A stretch of 64,000 nt of DNA from QHXW01 sp963768075 (GTDB lineage Bacteria > Acidobacteriota > Terriglobia > Bryobacterales > Bryobacteraceae), in contig CAVYHD010000051.1 in NCBI GenBank assembly GCA_963768075.1, forward strand, positions 248,001 to 312,000, in the 5' to 3' direction. Under the pieces are notes generated by a model. It had not been told where the DNA came from, ran no database searches, and saw nothing but the letters and a program-made list of their open reading frames with translations. A program made the translations under genes and the position numbers. How positions within the stretch are numbered: position 1 is the first letter of the stretch; each line of letters begins with the position of its first letter. This document shows positions 1 through 8,683 of the stretch, piece after piece.

Positions 1-1962
1 GCGTACGGTGATCTTGTCGCCAGCATTTGCTGGACCGCGATTACCGCCCCTTCTACTGTGAATTATGAGGTGGATGGCACAGACGACACAGGTCAACAGG
101 TCGCGGCAACCACATCCGTAGTCTTCGAGGGTCCCTCGAACACCGGGAGTGTCCTCTCCGTCGGGACCAGAAGTCTGACGCTATCCGTGCCTGACGCCTT
201 ACATAGCACTTCGGCGCAAATCCCCGTGAACGTTGGCAAGGGACAGCAGTGGGTCGCCTCCATTTTTCCCAACAACCAGACCACAGGTTGGTTGGCTGCC
301 GCGCCACTTTCAGGTGTCGGCCCGGGTTTGGTGAACGTCGTTGCGTCCGGCACGGCAGGCGCCGGCACGCCAAACTCCGCTTCCGGTCTGGCCAACGGAG
401 TTTACTCGGCGACCATCGCGATCCAATCGGCGAATTCGCTGCCACAGTTTATCAACATCCCGGTGACCTTGACGGTTGGCTCTTCCAGCTTCGCCTTGCG
501 GCAAGTTTTTCCCCACATCGCGTCCGACAGTCAGTGGCACACCGACATTTTCGTGCTGAATGCCAGCAGCGCGCCGGCAACCTTCAGTCTCGTATTCCAC
601 ACCGATACCGGGGCTCCGCTGGCTCTCGACGGAAATCCCCAAACCAGCGATGTGACGCTTCCGGCCAACGGTATCGCGTTCTTCCGGACATCGCCGCCCT
701 CAACTCCAAATGAAGGCTGGGCGGAGCTCGATTCCAACGCGCCGCTATCTGGTGTGGTCGTGTTCGGCCGGCAAGGCACAGACGGCAGCTATTACGAGGC
801 GTCGGTGCCTCTCAGTCCAGCTTATTCTTCGTTCACTGTGCCGTTCGATGAAACAGAATCTCCACTGGGCACGCCGTTCATCGACGGATTTGCGGCCACT
901 AATACGGATTCCGTCAATGCCACGCGAATCGTCTGCACGGCATTCGACAGCAGTGGTAACGTCCTGAGCTCCGGGTTGCAGGTTGGGCCGCTGAATCCTT
1001 TGCAGCACATCGAGTTTCTCATCGACCAGCAGTTTGGGCCTTCGCTGGCAGGGCAGCGCGGCACGCTATCCTGTCAGGCCGATACGCTGGTGGCGGCGGT
1101 GGAGCTCCGTGCCATTTCGTCCTCTCCGGCTGTCAGTTCGATGCCGGTATTCCCAAGTTCGACGGTTGTATCGGGTAATGCCGGGACCATGATCTTTCCC
1201 CACATCGCCTCCGACAGCCAATGGAACACGGATATCTTCGTGATGAATCCCAGCCGCACACCGGCGACTTTCAGCCTCGTTTTCCACATCGACAATGGGA
1301 CGGGCCTGACTCTCGTTGGAAGTCCCCAAACCTACAACGTGGTACTGCCGCCCAATGGGCTTGCGTTTTTCCGCACCTCTCCCACATTGACTTCCAACGA
1401 CGGCTGGGCGGAAGTGGATTCCGCTACACCTCTATCCGGAGTGGTCGTATACGGCCGGCACGGCGATGATGGCAGGTATTATGAGGCTTCTGCGTCTCTC
1501 AGTGCCCCTTACACGGGCTTCACGGTGCCATTCGATGAAACACAATCCCCGCTGGCCTCGCCGTTCGTCGACGGATTTGCAGTCACCAACACGGAATCCA
1601 GCGCAGGAGCGCAAATCACCTGCACCGCTTACGGCAGCGGCGGCCGGCTCCTCGGTTCGGGGTTCCCGGTGGGCCCGCTGGGCCCTTGGCAGCATACCGA
1701 GTTTCTGGTCGACCAGCAGTTTGGCACTGTACTTGAGGAGAAACGCGGCACTCTGGCGTGCCAGTCCACCACGCCGGTAGGCGCCGTGGAGCTTCGCGCC
1801 ATTTCGTCATCTCCCGCCGTTAGTTCCATGCCGGTCATCCCGAGCGCCGCCGCAAACACAACGCCGGCCGTTGCGACGCCAGGCACCGTGCAGAGAGAGG
1901 CGCCGCCGGTTCCCGGCCACCCCACTCTGGCGCGCCAAACACCGCGCCCGGTTGCCAAGTAG
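1..1962 (+). CDS. Secreted repeat protein, 5'-truncated by the window edge
   Basis: The reading frame is open from base 1, so the GTG at 58 is probably not the true start and the gene enters from the left. I do not recognise a named family. The protein is rich in Ser, Thr, Val, Pro and Gly, with alternating beta-strand patterns typical of extracellular beta-sandwich modules. Two homologous modules of about 229 residues follow each other; each begins with FPHIASDSQW and contains GWAE, GVVV-GR, FTVPFDET and FVDGFA-type motifs. The N-terminal part before them resembles an Ig-like/BACON-type cell-surface domain. The tail (1850-1962) is a Pro/Ala/Thr-rich linker with no membrane anchor or sorting signal that I can see. 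It is convergent with the sensor kinase, with one base between the stops. Probably an exported or surface protein of unknown role. Confidence 0.7.
   Translation, partial: AYGDLVASICWTAITAPSTVNYEVDGTDDTGQQVAATTSVVFEGPSNTGSVLSVGTRSLTLSVPDALHSTSAQIPVNVGKGQQWVASIFPNNQTTGWLAAAPLSGVGPGLVNVVASGTAGAGTPNSASGLANGVYSATIAIQSANSLPQFINIPVTLTVGSSSFALRQVFPHIASDSQWHTDIFVLNASSAPATFSLVFHTDTGAPLALDGNPQTSDVTLPANGIAFFRTSPPSTPNEGWAELDSNAPLSGVVVFGRQGTDGSYYEASVPLSPAYSSFTVPFDETESPLGTPFIDGFAATNTDSVNATRIVCTAFDSSGNVLSSGLQVGPLNPLQHIEFLIDQQFGPSLAGQRGTLSCQADTLVAAVELRAISSSPAVSSMPVFPSSTVVSGNAGTMIFPHIASDSQWNTDIFVMNPSRTPATFSLVFHIDNGTGLTLVGSPQTYNVVLPPNGLAFFRTSPTLTSNDGWAEVDSATPLSGVVVYGRHGDDGRYYEASASLSAPYTGFTVPFDETQSPLASPFVDGFAVTNTESSAGAQITCTAYGSGGRLLGSGFPVGPLGPWQHTEFLVDQQFGTVLEEKRGTLACQSTTPVGAVELRAISSSPAVSSMPVIPSAAANTTPAVATPGTVQREAPPVPGHPTLARQTPRPVAK
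505..1854 (+). repeat. Two tandem ~687-bp modules inside the secreted protein
   Basis: The stretch from about 505 and the stretch from about 1192 encode homologous modules. The segment ccccacatcg occurs at 511 and again at 1198, an offset of 687 bp (229 codons), and matching motifs recur throughout both copies (for example VDQQFG followed by RGTL). The copies have diverged at many third positions, so the duplication is old rather than an assembly artefact. Confidence 0.75.
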
Positions 1963-1963
1963 G

Positions 1964-4507
1964 CTAGCAGGTGGTCGAAATCAAGCTGGATGCTTCCGGC
2001 TTGTTATCGAGATTCGAATGAAACACCGCGGTGAAGTGAAACACGCTGCCCTTTCCGATATTGCTCTCAACCCAGATGCGCCCGCCCATCATGCCGACGA
2101 GCCGCGCCGAAATGGTCAAGCCTAAGCCGGTACCACCGTATTTCCTGGACGTCGAGGAATCCACTTGGCGAAAGGCTTCAAAGATCAAATTCAGTTTGTC
2201 AGACGGAATCCCCACTCCGGTATCGGAAACTGTGAAATGCAGTGTAACCGCGCTTTCCAGGCGCGTATCCGGCGTGACACTCAGCCCGATGGATCCGACG
2301 CTCGTGAATTTAATAGCGTTGTTCAGCAGGTTTAGCAGCACCTGCCGGAGCCGGAGCGGGTCGCCCACCAGTTTATCCGGCACCTCGGGCGCCACATCGA
2401 ACCCCAGACGGAGGCCTTTTTGTTCGGCGTTGATTCCCAACGTGGATACCGCTTCCTGTACACACTGCCGAACCGAGAATTCGACCGGGTCCAATTCGAA
2501 GCGGCCCGCCTCGATCTTCGACAGGTCCAGCAGATCATTCAACAGCTCCCGCAGGGATTCGCCGGATCGCCTGGCATCCATTAGATATTCGCGTTGCTCC
2601 GCGGAGAGGTCGGTGTCCAGAACCAAGTCCGTCATGCCGAGCACCCCGTTCATGGGCGTGCGGATTTCGTGGCTCATGTTGGCGAGGAACTGGCTCTTCG
2701 CAAGGCTGGCGGATTCAGCGGCGGCTTTCGCGCTCTCCAGCTCCCGCGCGGCACGCCTCTTTTCGGTTACGTCGCGAAATCCCCACACCCGCCCAACGCT
2801 TTTGCCTTTAACGCGCTGCGGCTCGGAATGCCGCTCAAAGACCCGTCCGTCTTTGAACTCAATCACGTCATCGACTTGTGCATCGTGATCCGCGTACACC
2901 CGCTGAAGCTTGGCCACGAACGCTTCCGGGTCTCGGACTTGGGATGTTACAAACCGATGAGCCGCGCTCCGGTCGTTAGACGAAAGAATAGACTCCGGAA
3001 TGCCCCACATGACCCGAAATTTGTCGTTGTAGGTCACGATCTTTCCCATGGAGTCCACCACCATGATCCCGTCGGCGGTTGACTCCAGGGTGGCGCGGAT
3101 GGTCTCCGTCCGCACGTCCACTTCTCTACGCAAGGATGCCACCCACAGCGCACTCACGAGTATTGCTCCAGCCAGGAATACTACAAGCCAGGCAATCCGC
3201 TGGGCATTCCACCGGGAAGGCTGCTCCAGGACGGCGATATCCCGAGCAGAGCGAAGTAACACCCGGAACGCCGTCGGCCGGCGATACTCGTCGGCTTCAA
3301 TCGACCAGACGCCCGTCACCTCAACCCGGCTCCCGATGGGAATAGCCCGCACCGTGCCGCCCCCGGCGTCTTTTCGTAGCAGCGCGGTAAACGTGAAGCT
3401 TCCCAACTGCATCGTCAGGACCAGCCTCGCTCCCCTGATCGATTGGTCGATCAGCAGGCCCTGAATCTTGACCAATTGCGCATCCGGGTCGGCGTTGAGA
3501 GTGATGGCATGCGTCAAATCAATGGGCGCTGGCAGTGGGGCGCGCCCCAGCTTTCTAAACCCGCCGTCCGCCAGCATAGGTGCATAGGTTCCCGTGGTTG
3601 GGAACCCGATGGCATCCACGCGGTCGCCCGGCTGTAAATCCTGCGTGTTGGTGCTGCTCACTACGACTCCGGCGTAAGCGTCCTGGACGAAAGCGTAGAC
3701 CCCCGGCTGCGTCAGGGTCACCACTCCTTGCACTCGGATCCGATGCCCCGATGCTCCTTCCGGAGTGAAGCGCATAAGGCTGTTTGCGGGTAGAACCGGT
3801 AAGGCCCAGGGGTCGACACGCGCGTTTTCGTGGACCTGCACCTGGTTCATGCCGGGAACGTAAATGAAGATACCTACCAACTGCCGCTTATCGTTGAAAT
3901 CGGTAGCACAAGCTCCAACAATGGTGACCTCGGCATCGATCAAGTCGGCGTATTGCTCCGCCTTGTCGAAGTTCGCCACAATCGCTCCGAACTTGTGGCT
4001 ACCGGCCGTGATCCCAAGATATACAGCGTCAGACTTGATCTCTACGGAGTGCACGATCCCTCGAACTTCGACCCACTGGCTATCCTGCTTGCCAGTGAGC
4101 AAGTCATCCAAAGGAAATGGCCGAGGCTGAGGCAGTGGCGCCTTTCCTACTACGCGGATTTCAGGGTGGTAGACTACCGGGGCAAAGTCGCCGGGAGCCG
4201 TCCGGCCACGGACTTCCACCAGGTCCCCCGCATGCAGCGAAGGTTGCGGACTCTCGATGTAGATGCCCCCGGTATCATCGTGAAAGAAAACCACCGCCCA
4301 AGCTGGCAGAGTGCAGGTAATGACGCCTCGCAACTCGACGGGGTATCCTAACCTGGATTCCGCGGCTGTCAGCTTGCGTATCTGAGCGGCTTGCGTAAGA
4401 ACAGGGAGTGTCGCAGCTTGGATAAGACCGGGCCCGGCGACCAACAACAGGACTGCGAGCATCATCCCGCGCGAGCCCGTGAGTGCGCGCGTGGCGCTTG
4501 ATCGCAA
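1964..4507 (-). CDS. Membrane sensor histidine kinase with periplasmic OB-fold-like repeats, PAS, HisKA and HATPase domains
   Basis: The 847-residue protein has an N-terminal signal sequence (about residues 13-31). A long periplasmic region (about 40-425) follows, with four segments of OB-fold-like pattern (strand, VRGxV, GDxVEVxG), reminiscent of nucleic-acid/OB-type sensor modules. One transmembrane helix lies at about 439-458. A PAS domain (about 470-580) leads into HisKA with the phospho-acceptor His613 in MSHEIRTPMNGVLG. The HATPase domain has the N box LLNNAIKF (about 727-734), DTGVG (762-766) and GGTGLGL (791-797). There is no receiver domain and no response regulator beside it, so it is an orphan kinase. 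The ligand is unknown; the OB-like reading is pattern-based. It points away from gnd, so both promoters must lie in 4508-4796. Confidence 0.9.
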   Translation of the reverse strand: MRSSATRALTGSRGMMLAVLLLVAGPGLIQAATLPVLTQAAQIRKLTAAESRLGYPVELRGVITCTLPAWAVVFFHDDTGGIYIESPQPSLHAGDLVEVRGRTAPGDFAPVVYHPEIRVVGKAPLPQPRPFPLDDLLTGKQDSQWVEVRGIVHSVEIKSDAVYLGITAGSHKFGAIVANFDKAEQYADLIDAEVTIVGACATDFNDKRQLVGIFIYVPGMNQVQVHENARVDPWALPVLPANSLMRFTPEGASGHRIRVQGVVTLTQPGVYAFVQDAYAGVVVSSTNTQDLQPGDRVDAIGFPTTGTYAPMLADGGFRKLGRAPLPAPIDLTHAITLNADPDAQLVKIQGLLIDQSIRGARLVLTMQLGSFTFTALLRKDAGGGTVRAIPIGSRVEVTGVWSIEADEYRRPTAFRVLLRSARDIAVLEQPSRWNAQRIAWLVVFLAGAILVSALWVASLRREVDVRTETIRATLESTADGIMVVDSMGKIVTYNDKFRVMWGIPESILSSNDRSAAHRFVTSQVRDPEAFVAKLQRVYADHDAQVDDVIEFKDGRVFERHSEPQRVKGKSVGRVWGFRDVTEKRRAARELESAKAAAESASLAKSQFLANMSHEIRTPMNGVLGMTDLVLDTDLSAEQREYLMDARRSGESLRELLNDLLDLSKIEAGRFELDPVEFSVRQCVQEAVSTLGINAEQKGLRLGFDVAPEVPDKLVGDPLRLRQVLLNLLNNAIKFTSVGSIGLSVTPDTRLESAVTLHFTVSDTGVGIPSDKLNLIFEAFRQVDSSTSRKYGGTGLGLTISARLVGMMGGRIWVESNIGKGSVFHFTAVFHSNLDNKPEASSLISTTC

Positions 4508-4796
4508 CTTCTTCCCTCCCCGTTATGCGGTGCCGATTCTGATGAGACGAGACACAACGCTATCCTTAATAGTGTGCTGGCGGCCGCGCTTGTCCGCAAT
4601 AGCGCGGAAGTTAATCCGTCAGTCCTGCCCAAGGTTAACAATCGACAAGTTGGAAGAGGAATACCGGAACGAGTGTCTCGATCAGTACCCCTTTTGCCTC
4701 TTACCTTTGTGTCCACGCCGTGTTGTAGAATCCGAGGTTCGTCCCCAGGCATCCAAACCCGGGAGTCTGTGGCGACCGCGAAGCGTAGGAGGCCGG

Positions 4797-5816
4797 ATGC
4801 AACTTGGAATGATCGGATTGGGACGCATGGGCGCGAACATGGTGCGCCGGTTGATGAAAGGCGGGCATTCGTGCGCCGTTTTTGACCTTAATCCCGCGAA
4901 TGTCACCGCCATAGCCGCGGAGGGCGCGACCGGCGCGGAATCGATCGATGACTTTGTCAGTAAACTGAAGCCGCCGCGCGCCGTCTGGCTAATGGTGCCG
5001 GCCGCCGCGGTCGACAGCATGCTCCATGATCTTGCCGCGCGTTTGCAGGCCGGCGATACTGTCATCGACGGGGGCAACTCTTATTACATTGACGATATCC
5101 GCCGGGCGAAAGAACTCAAAGCGCGCGGGATTCATTACGCTGATGTGGGCACGAGCGGCGGGGTCTGGGGTCTGGACCGCGGGTATTGCGAGATGATCGG
5201 CGGCGAGCCTGAAGTCGTCGAGCGTCTGGGTCCGATTTTCAAAACGCTCGCGCCGGGGCGCGGAAATCTTGAACGGACGCCGGGCCGGGAGAAGGCCGGA
5301 GGCACCGCGGAGGAAGGCTACCTGCATTGCGGACCGTCAGGGGCCGGCCACTTCGTAAAAATGGTACATAACGGCATCGAATACGGGCTCATGGCGGCGT
5401 ATGCGGAGGGTTTAAATATTCTGAAGCACGCGAACGCGGGGAACCAGAGCCGTTCGGTGGACGCCGAGACCACGCCCCTTCGCAATCCCGAGCACTACCA
5501 ATACGACCTCAAGCTAGCTGACATCGCCGAGGTCTGGCGCCGCGGCAGCGTGGTGGCCTCGTGGTTGCTCGACCTGACCGCCATCGCCCTCACGGAAAGC
5601 CCGGAGCTCAAGAACTTTTCGGGCCGCGTTTCCGACTCCGGTGAGGGGCGCTGGACCATCATGGCCGCCATTGAGGAGTCCGCTCCAGCGCCGGTTTTGA
5701 GTTCGGCTCTGTATGAACGCTTTGCCTCTCGCGGGGAAGACGACTTTGCGGACAAGCTCCTATCCGCCATGCGCTACCAGTTCGGCGGGCACGTCGAGAA
5801 GGGAGCGGGAGGATAA
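4797..5816 (+). CDS. gnd: 6-phosphogluconate dehydrogenase, decarboxylating (NAD-type, short form)
   Basis: Oxidises 6-phosphogluconate to ribulose-5-phosphate and CO2 in the oxidative pentose phosphate pathway (cytosol). The ATG at 4797 is chosen because AGGAGG (4787-4792) lies four bases upstream and the Rossmann motif GLGRMGANM begins at residue 7. GTSGGVWGLDRGYCEMIGG and GPSGAGHFVKMVHNGIEYG are the substrate and catalytic Lys/Asn motifs of the family. At 339 residues it belongs to the short GntZ/YqeC-like group rather than the 470-residue GndA type; that group generally prefers NAD. The stop is six bases before zwf, so the two are an operon supplying both oxidative pentose phosphate dehydrogenases. 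An in-frame extension upstream to 4479 has no conserved sequence and was rejected. Confidence 0.93.
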   Translation: MQLGMIGLGRMGANMVRRLMKGGHSCAVFDLNPANVTAIAAEGATGAESIDDFVSKLKPPRAVWLMVPAAAVDSMLHDLAARLQAGDTVIDGGNSYYIDDIRRAKELKARGIHYADVGTSGGVWGLDRGYCEMIGGEPEVVERLGPIFKTLAPGRGNLERTPGREKAGGTAEEGYLHCGPSGAGHFVKMVHNGIEYGLMAAYAEGLNILKHANAGNQSRSVDAETTPLRNPEHYQYDLKLADIAEVWRRGSVVASWLLDLTAIALTESPELKNFSGRVSDSGEGRWTIMAAIEESAPAPVLSSALYERFASRGEDDFADKLLSAMRYQFGGHVEKGAGG

Positions 5817-5822
5817 TCGATC

Positions 5823-7364
5823 ATGCCCGAAACCCCGACGGAGCCCCGGGCCGAGCCGCCCGCGCCGCTTCGTCCCACGCGGCCCGGTGACCGCTGCGCG
5901 CTTGTCATATTCGGCGCTTCAGGTGACCTCACCAAGCGCAAGTTGCTTCCGGCTCTCTACAACCTGGCGAAAAAGGATCTCATACCGAAGGAATTCGCCC
6001 TGATCGGCTGTGCCAACCAGACATTTAGCGAGGAGGAATTCCGCAGGCAGGTCCACCAGGATCTGCAGGAGTTTGCCGGCGCCCCAGACCAATGCCGGTT
6101 CTGCGACTGGCTGATCGAACGGCTCTACTACATTTCCGGCGACTTTCAAGACCCGCAGTATTATCAGCGGCTCAAGCCGCTGCTTGCCGAAGTGGACCGG
6201 AAACACGGCACTCAAGGGAACTATTTTTACTACCTGGCCACCACCCCCGCTCTGTTCGGCGAAGTCGTACGCCAACTGGGTGGCGCGGGTCTTGCCGAAC
6301 AGAACAACGGCCAGTGGCGGCGCGTGGTTTTCGAGAAGCCCTTCGGTCACGATCTCGACTCGGCGCGAGCCCTCAACCGGGAGATCAAACAGGTCTTGGT
6401 GGAAGACCAGATCTATCGGATCGACCATTACCTGGGTAAAGAGACCGTCCAGAATATTCTGGTGTTCCGGTTCTCCAACGGCATTTTCGAGCCGGTGTGG
6501 AACCGGCGCTACATCGACCATGTCCAGATCACCGTTGGTGAAACCCTGGGAGTGGAACAACGGGGCGCCTATTACGAACACGCCGGCGCGCTGCGCGACA
6601 TGGTGCCCAATCACATCCTGCAATTGGTCACGCTCACCGCGATGGAACCCCCGGTATCGTTCGACGCCGATGCCGTTCGTGACGAACAGGCCAAGATCCT
6701 TCACTCCATCCAGCCGTACGCGCCGGAGGATGTGCTTACGCGGACGGTACGCGGCCAATATGGGGAGGGCGCGGTGGACAGCCATCCCGTCCCGGCCTAC
6801 CGTTCCGAGCCCAACGTCGCGCCCGATTCTCAAACCGAGACATTCGTGGCGCTGAAACTCTCTATCGATAATTGGCGATGGGCGGATGTTCCGTTTTACA
6901 TCCGGACCGGCAAACGGCTGGCCCAGCGCGTCACCGAGATCGTGATCCAGTTTCGGCGCGCGCCCTTCGTCCTGTTCCGCGATACGCCCGTCGAGAGGCT
7001 CGGCAACAACTTGCTGGTCATGCACATCCAACCCGACGAGGGGATCTCTCTGACCTTCGGGGCGAAGATCCCCGGACCCATTGTGGATATCGGGCCGGTG
7101 AAGATGGACTTCCAGTATAAGGACTACTTCGGGAGCGAACCGAGCACCGGGTACGAGCGGCTCCTTTACGACTGCATGATCGGTGATGCTACGCTTTTCC
7201 AGCGGGCGGACATGATCGAAGCGGGCTGGAGCGTCGTACAGCCGGTGCTGGATGTGTGGAAGGCGCTGCCGCCGCGCAACTTTCCTAACTATGCGGGCGG
7301 TTCCTGGGGCCCTAGGGAGGCCAACGACCTTCTCACCCGCGACAACCGCCAGTGGAAAATTTGA
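5823..7364 (+). CDS. zwf: Glucose-6-phosphate 1-dehydrogenase
   Basis: First enzyme of the oxidative pentose phosphate pathway: glucose-6-phosphate + NAD(P)+ to 6-phosphoglucono-lactone. The 513-residue length is normal. The nucleotide-binding motif GASGDLTKRKLLPALYNL occurs near residue 30, and the family signature RIDHYLGKETVQN (catalytic His region) near residue 200. Further conserved blocks include WNRRYIDHVQITVGE and YIRTGKRL. The first 22 residues are Pro-rich and less conserved. It follows gnd directly. A 6-phosphogluconolactonase gene, often the third member of the set, is not seen here. The downstream marC gene begins within about 30 bases, suggesting read-through. Confidence 0.96.
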   Translation: MPETPTEPRAEPPAPLRPTRPGDRCALVIFGASGDLTKRKLLPALYNLAKKDLIPKEFALIGCANQTFSEEEFRRQVHQDLQEFAGAPDQCRFCDWLIERLYYISGDFQDPQYYQRLKPLLAEVDRKHGTQGNYFYYLATTPALFGEVVRQLGGAGLAEQNNGQWRRVVFEKPFGHDLDSARALNREIKQVLVEDQIYRIDHYLGKETVQNILVFRFSNGIFEPVWNRRYIDHVQITVGETLGVEQRGAYYEHAGALRDMVPNHILQLVTLTAMEPPVSFDADAVRDEQAKILHSIQPYAPEDVLTRTVRGQYGEGAVDSHPVPAYRSEPNVAPDSQTETFVALKLSIDNWRWADVPFYIRTGKRLAQRVTEIVIQFRRAPFVLFRDTPVERLGNNLLVMHIQPDEGISLTFGAKIPGPIVDIGPVKMDFQYKDYFGSEPSTGYERLLYDCMIGDATLFQRADMIEAGWSVVQPVLDVWKALPPRNFPNYAGGSWGPREANDLLTRDNRQWKI

Positions 7365-7396
7365 TAGGGACCGCGCGGGAGTTCGCGAACGCCGCC

Positions 7397-8050
7397 ATGC
7401 CTGGATCAATCGCCCCTCTCATCCAGTTTTTCCTGGTTGCGCTGACTTCGATATTCTTTCTGGTCGATCCGATTGCCGCCATCCCGACGTTCCTCATCAT
7501 GACCGCCGGCGCCGACCGGACCCACCGTCAAAGCATGGTGCGCCACGCTGCCTGGACGTGTTTTCTAGTACTTTCCGCCTTTGCCGCGGCCGGCACACTA
7601 ATCTTCAAACTGTTTGGAATCACTCTTCCAGCTTTCAAAATAGCGGGCGGGGTGATTCTGCTCTTGATCGGGATCGACATGCTCCAGGCTCGACGGTCTC
7701 CTACCAAGGAGACGCCCCCGGAGACCGAAGAAGGCGCGGAAAAAGACGACGCGGGGATCATTCCGCTGGGTGTCCCCATGCTGGCGGGTCCTGGGTCGAT
7801 TTCGACGGTAATGGTACTCATGAGCGGAGCACCCGCGACATGGTATGCCATCCCGATCTTTCTCGCAATTGCTATCACCGCGCTTGCGTCGTATTGGATT
7901 CTGGCTGGAGCGGATCGCGTCCGCGGCTTTCTTGGCGAGACTGGGATTCGCATCCTCACACGCATGATGGGCCTGCTGCTCACGGCAATCGCCGTGCAGT
8001 TTATTCTGAATGGCCTGGGTGATGTTGGAATGCTCCGGAGTCCGCATTGA
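7397..8050 (+). CDS. MarC family integral membrane protein
   Basis: The 217-residue protein is very hydrophobic with about six membrane segments. It matches the MarC/UPF0056 pattern: FFLVDPIAAIPTFL near the N-terminus, LGVPMLAGPGSISTVMVL in the middle, and GIRILTRMMGLLLTAIAVQFI near the C-terminus. The linker around residues 100-120 is charged (ETPPETEEG). Family members are inner-membrane proteins of uncertain function; the old link to multiple antibiotic resistance has been withdrawn. The ATG at 7397 is preferred. A GTG at 7352 would overlap the end of zwf, add a non-hydrophobic extension and lacks a ribosome-binding site. It may be transcribed with gnd-zwf, as only 32 bases separate it from the zwf stop. 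Confidence 0.85.
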   Translation: MPGSIAPLIQFFLVALTSIFFLVDPIAAIPTFLIMTAGADRTHRQSMVRHAAWTCFLVLSAFAAAGTLIFKLFGITLPAFKIAGGVILLLIGIDMLQARRSPTKETPPETEEGAEKDDAGIIPLGVPMLAGPGSISTVMVLMSGAPATWYAIPIFLAIAITALASYWILAGADRVRGFLGETGIRILTRMMGLLLTAIAVQFILNGLGDVGMLRSPH

Positions 8051-8065
8051 TAATCCGAAAAAAAT

Positions 8066-8094
8066 TTGAGCAAGGTTTGCAACTTGTGTTATGC
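8066..8094 (+). promoter_or_regulatory. Possible sigma-70 promoter for the RRM gene
   Basis: TTGAGC (8066-8071) is separated by 17 bases from TTATGC (8089-8094), which is preceded by a TGTG that could act as an extended -10. It sits about 85 bases before the RRM gene start in an A/T-richer gap. Both hexamers are poor, so this is a weak call by eye. Confidence 0.25.
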
Positions 8095-8178
8095 CCTGAT
8101 ATCATTAATTCTGGCAGTAGAGCGGAACCCTTCCTCTTTGAAGCCAAAATCCAACCGACGGAGTACAAAAGTTACTGA

Positions 8179-8574
8179 ATGAGTTTCACTGTTTTTCTCG
8201 GCAATCTACCTATGTGGGTTACCGCCGACGACATCAAAGGATGGCTGTCGGCAGAAGACCTGGTAGCGGATTCCATCAAGGTGATCCGCAACCACGAAAC
8301 GCAGGAGTCCAAGGGCTTCGCTTTCGTGGAGGCCCCCACGACGGAGGAGATGCAGGCCATCATCCGTCGTTTTGATCGCGCGCCTCTCGAAGGCAAGCTC
8401 CTACGCGCCAACCCGGCCCAGCCCGCCAAGGGCAAGTTGCCGGGCCCCGGCACTGGCCCCGCGCCAGTAGCACCGAGCCGCGATCCGCAGTTGCAGCGTC
8501 GCCGCCCCAAGCGATCCAAGGAAAAGGAACAGGCCAGAAGCGCCTTCGCCACCGAGCTCGCCAAAGCCCTCTAA
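8179..8574 (+). CDS. RRM-domain RNA-binding protein
   Basis: The 131-residue protein has a single RNA recognition motif over residues 1-78. The RNP2-like strand is VFLGNLP (residues 5-11) and the RNP1 element is KGFAFVEA. A basic, Pro/Arg/Lys-rich disordered tail (residues 80-125, with QRRRPKRSKEKEQ) follows. Stand-alone bacterial RRM proteins of this size are known in cyanobacteria, Acidobacteriota and others, often linked to cold or stress adaptation and RNA chaperoning; that role here is inference. The start follows AGTTACTGA without a strong ribosome-binding site. It appears monocistronic, flanked by an upstream candidate promoter and a downstream inverted repeat. Confidence 0.88.
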   Translation: MSFTVFLGNLPMWVTADDIKGWLSAEDLVADSIKVIRNHETQESKGFAFVEAPTTEEMQAIIRRFDRAPLEGKLLRANPAQPAKGKLPGPGTGPAPVAPSRDPQLQRRRPKRSKEKEQARSAFATELAKAL

Positions 8575-8592
8575 GCCTCAGCAAAGCGTCAC

Positions 8593-8620
8593 ACCTGTGA
8601 ACACCGGGCACAGGTATAAT
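8593..8620 (+). promoter_or_regulatory. Perfect 7-bp inverted repeat overlapping a consensus -10 box
   Basis: ACCTGTG (8593-8599) and CACAGGT (8609-8615) form a perfect inverted repeat with a nine-base spacer. The last T is also the first base of a perfect TATAAT (8615-8620). The ATG of the barrel gene is 64 bases further on. No good -35 is visible 17 bases upstream; the repeat occupies that place. The layout fits an activator- or repressor-controlled promoter for the barrel/DUF4390-like/two-component operon. Alternatively, part of it could act as a weak hairpin after the RRM gene, but there is no T-run. Confidence 0.4.
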
Positions 8621-8683
8621 AGCCTAAGTCTCTGATGGGAAACCCCCTCGGGACGTGGTCACTCCGTTGCATTCGCCCACGCC

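Noticed and set aside
2061..2888. 275-codon open frame on the plus strand
   Set aside because: Antisense shadow of the sensor kinase HisKA/HATPase region.
4479..4796. N-terminal extension of gnd
   Set aside because: Not conserved, and AGGAGG sits just before ATG 4797 where the family begins.
5919..7409. 496-codon open frame on the minus strand
   Set aside because: Lies wholly antisense to zwf, has no family motif, and follows from the high G+C codon pattern.
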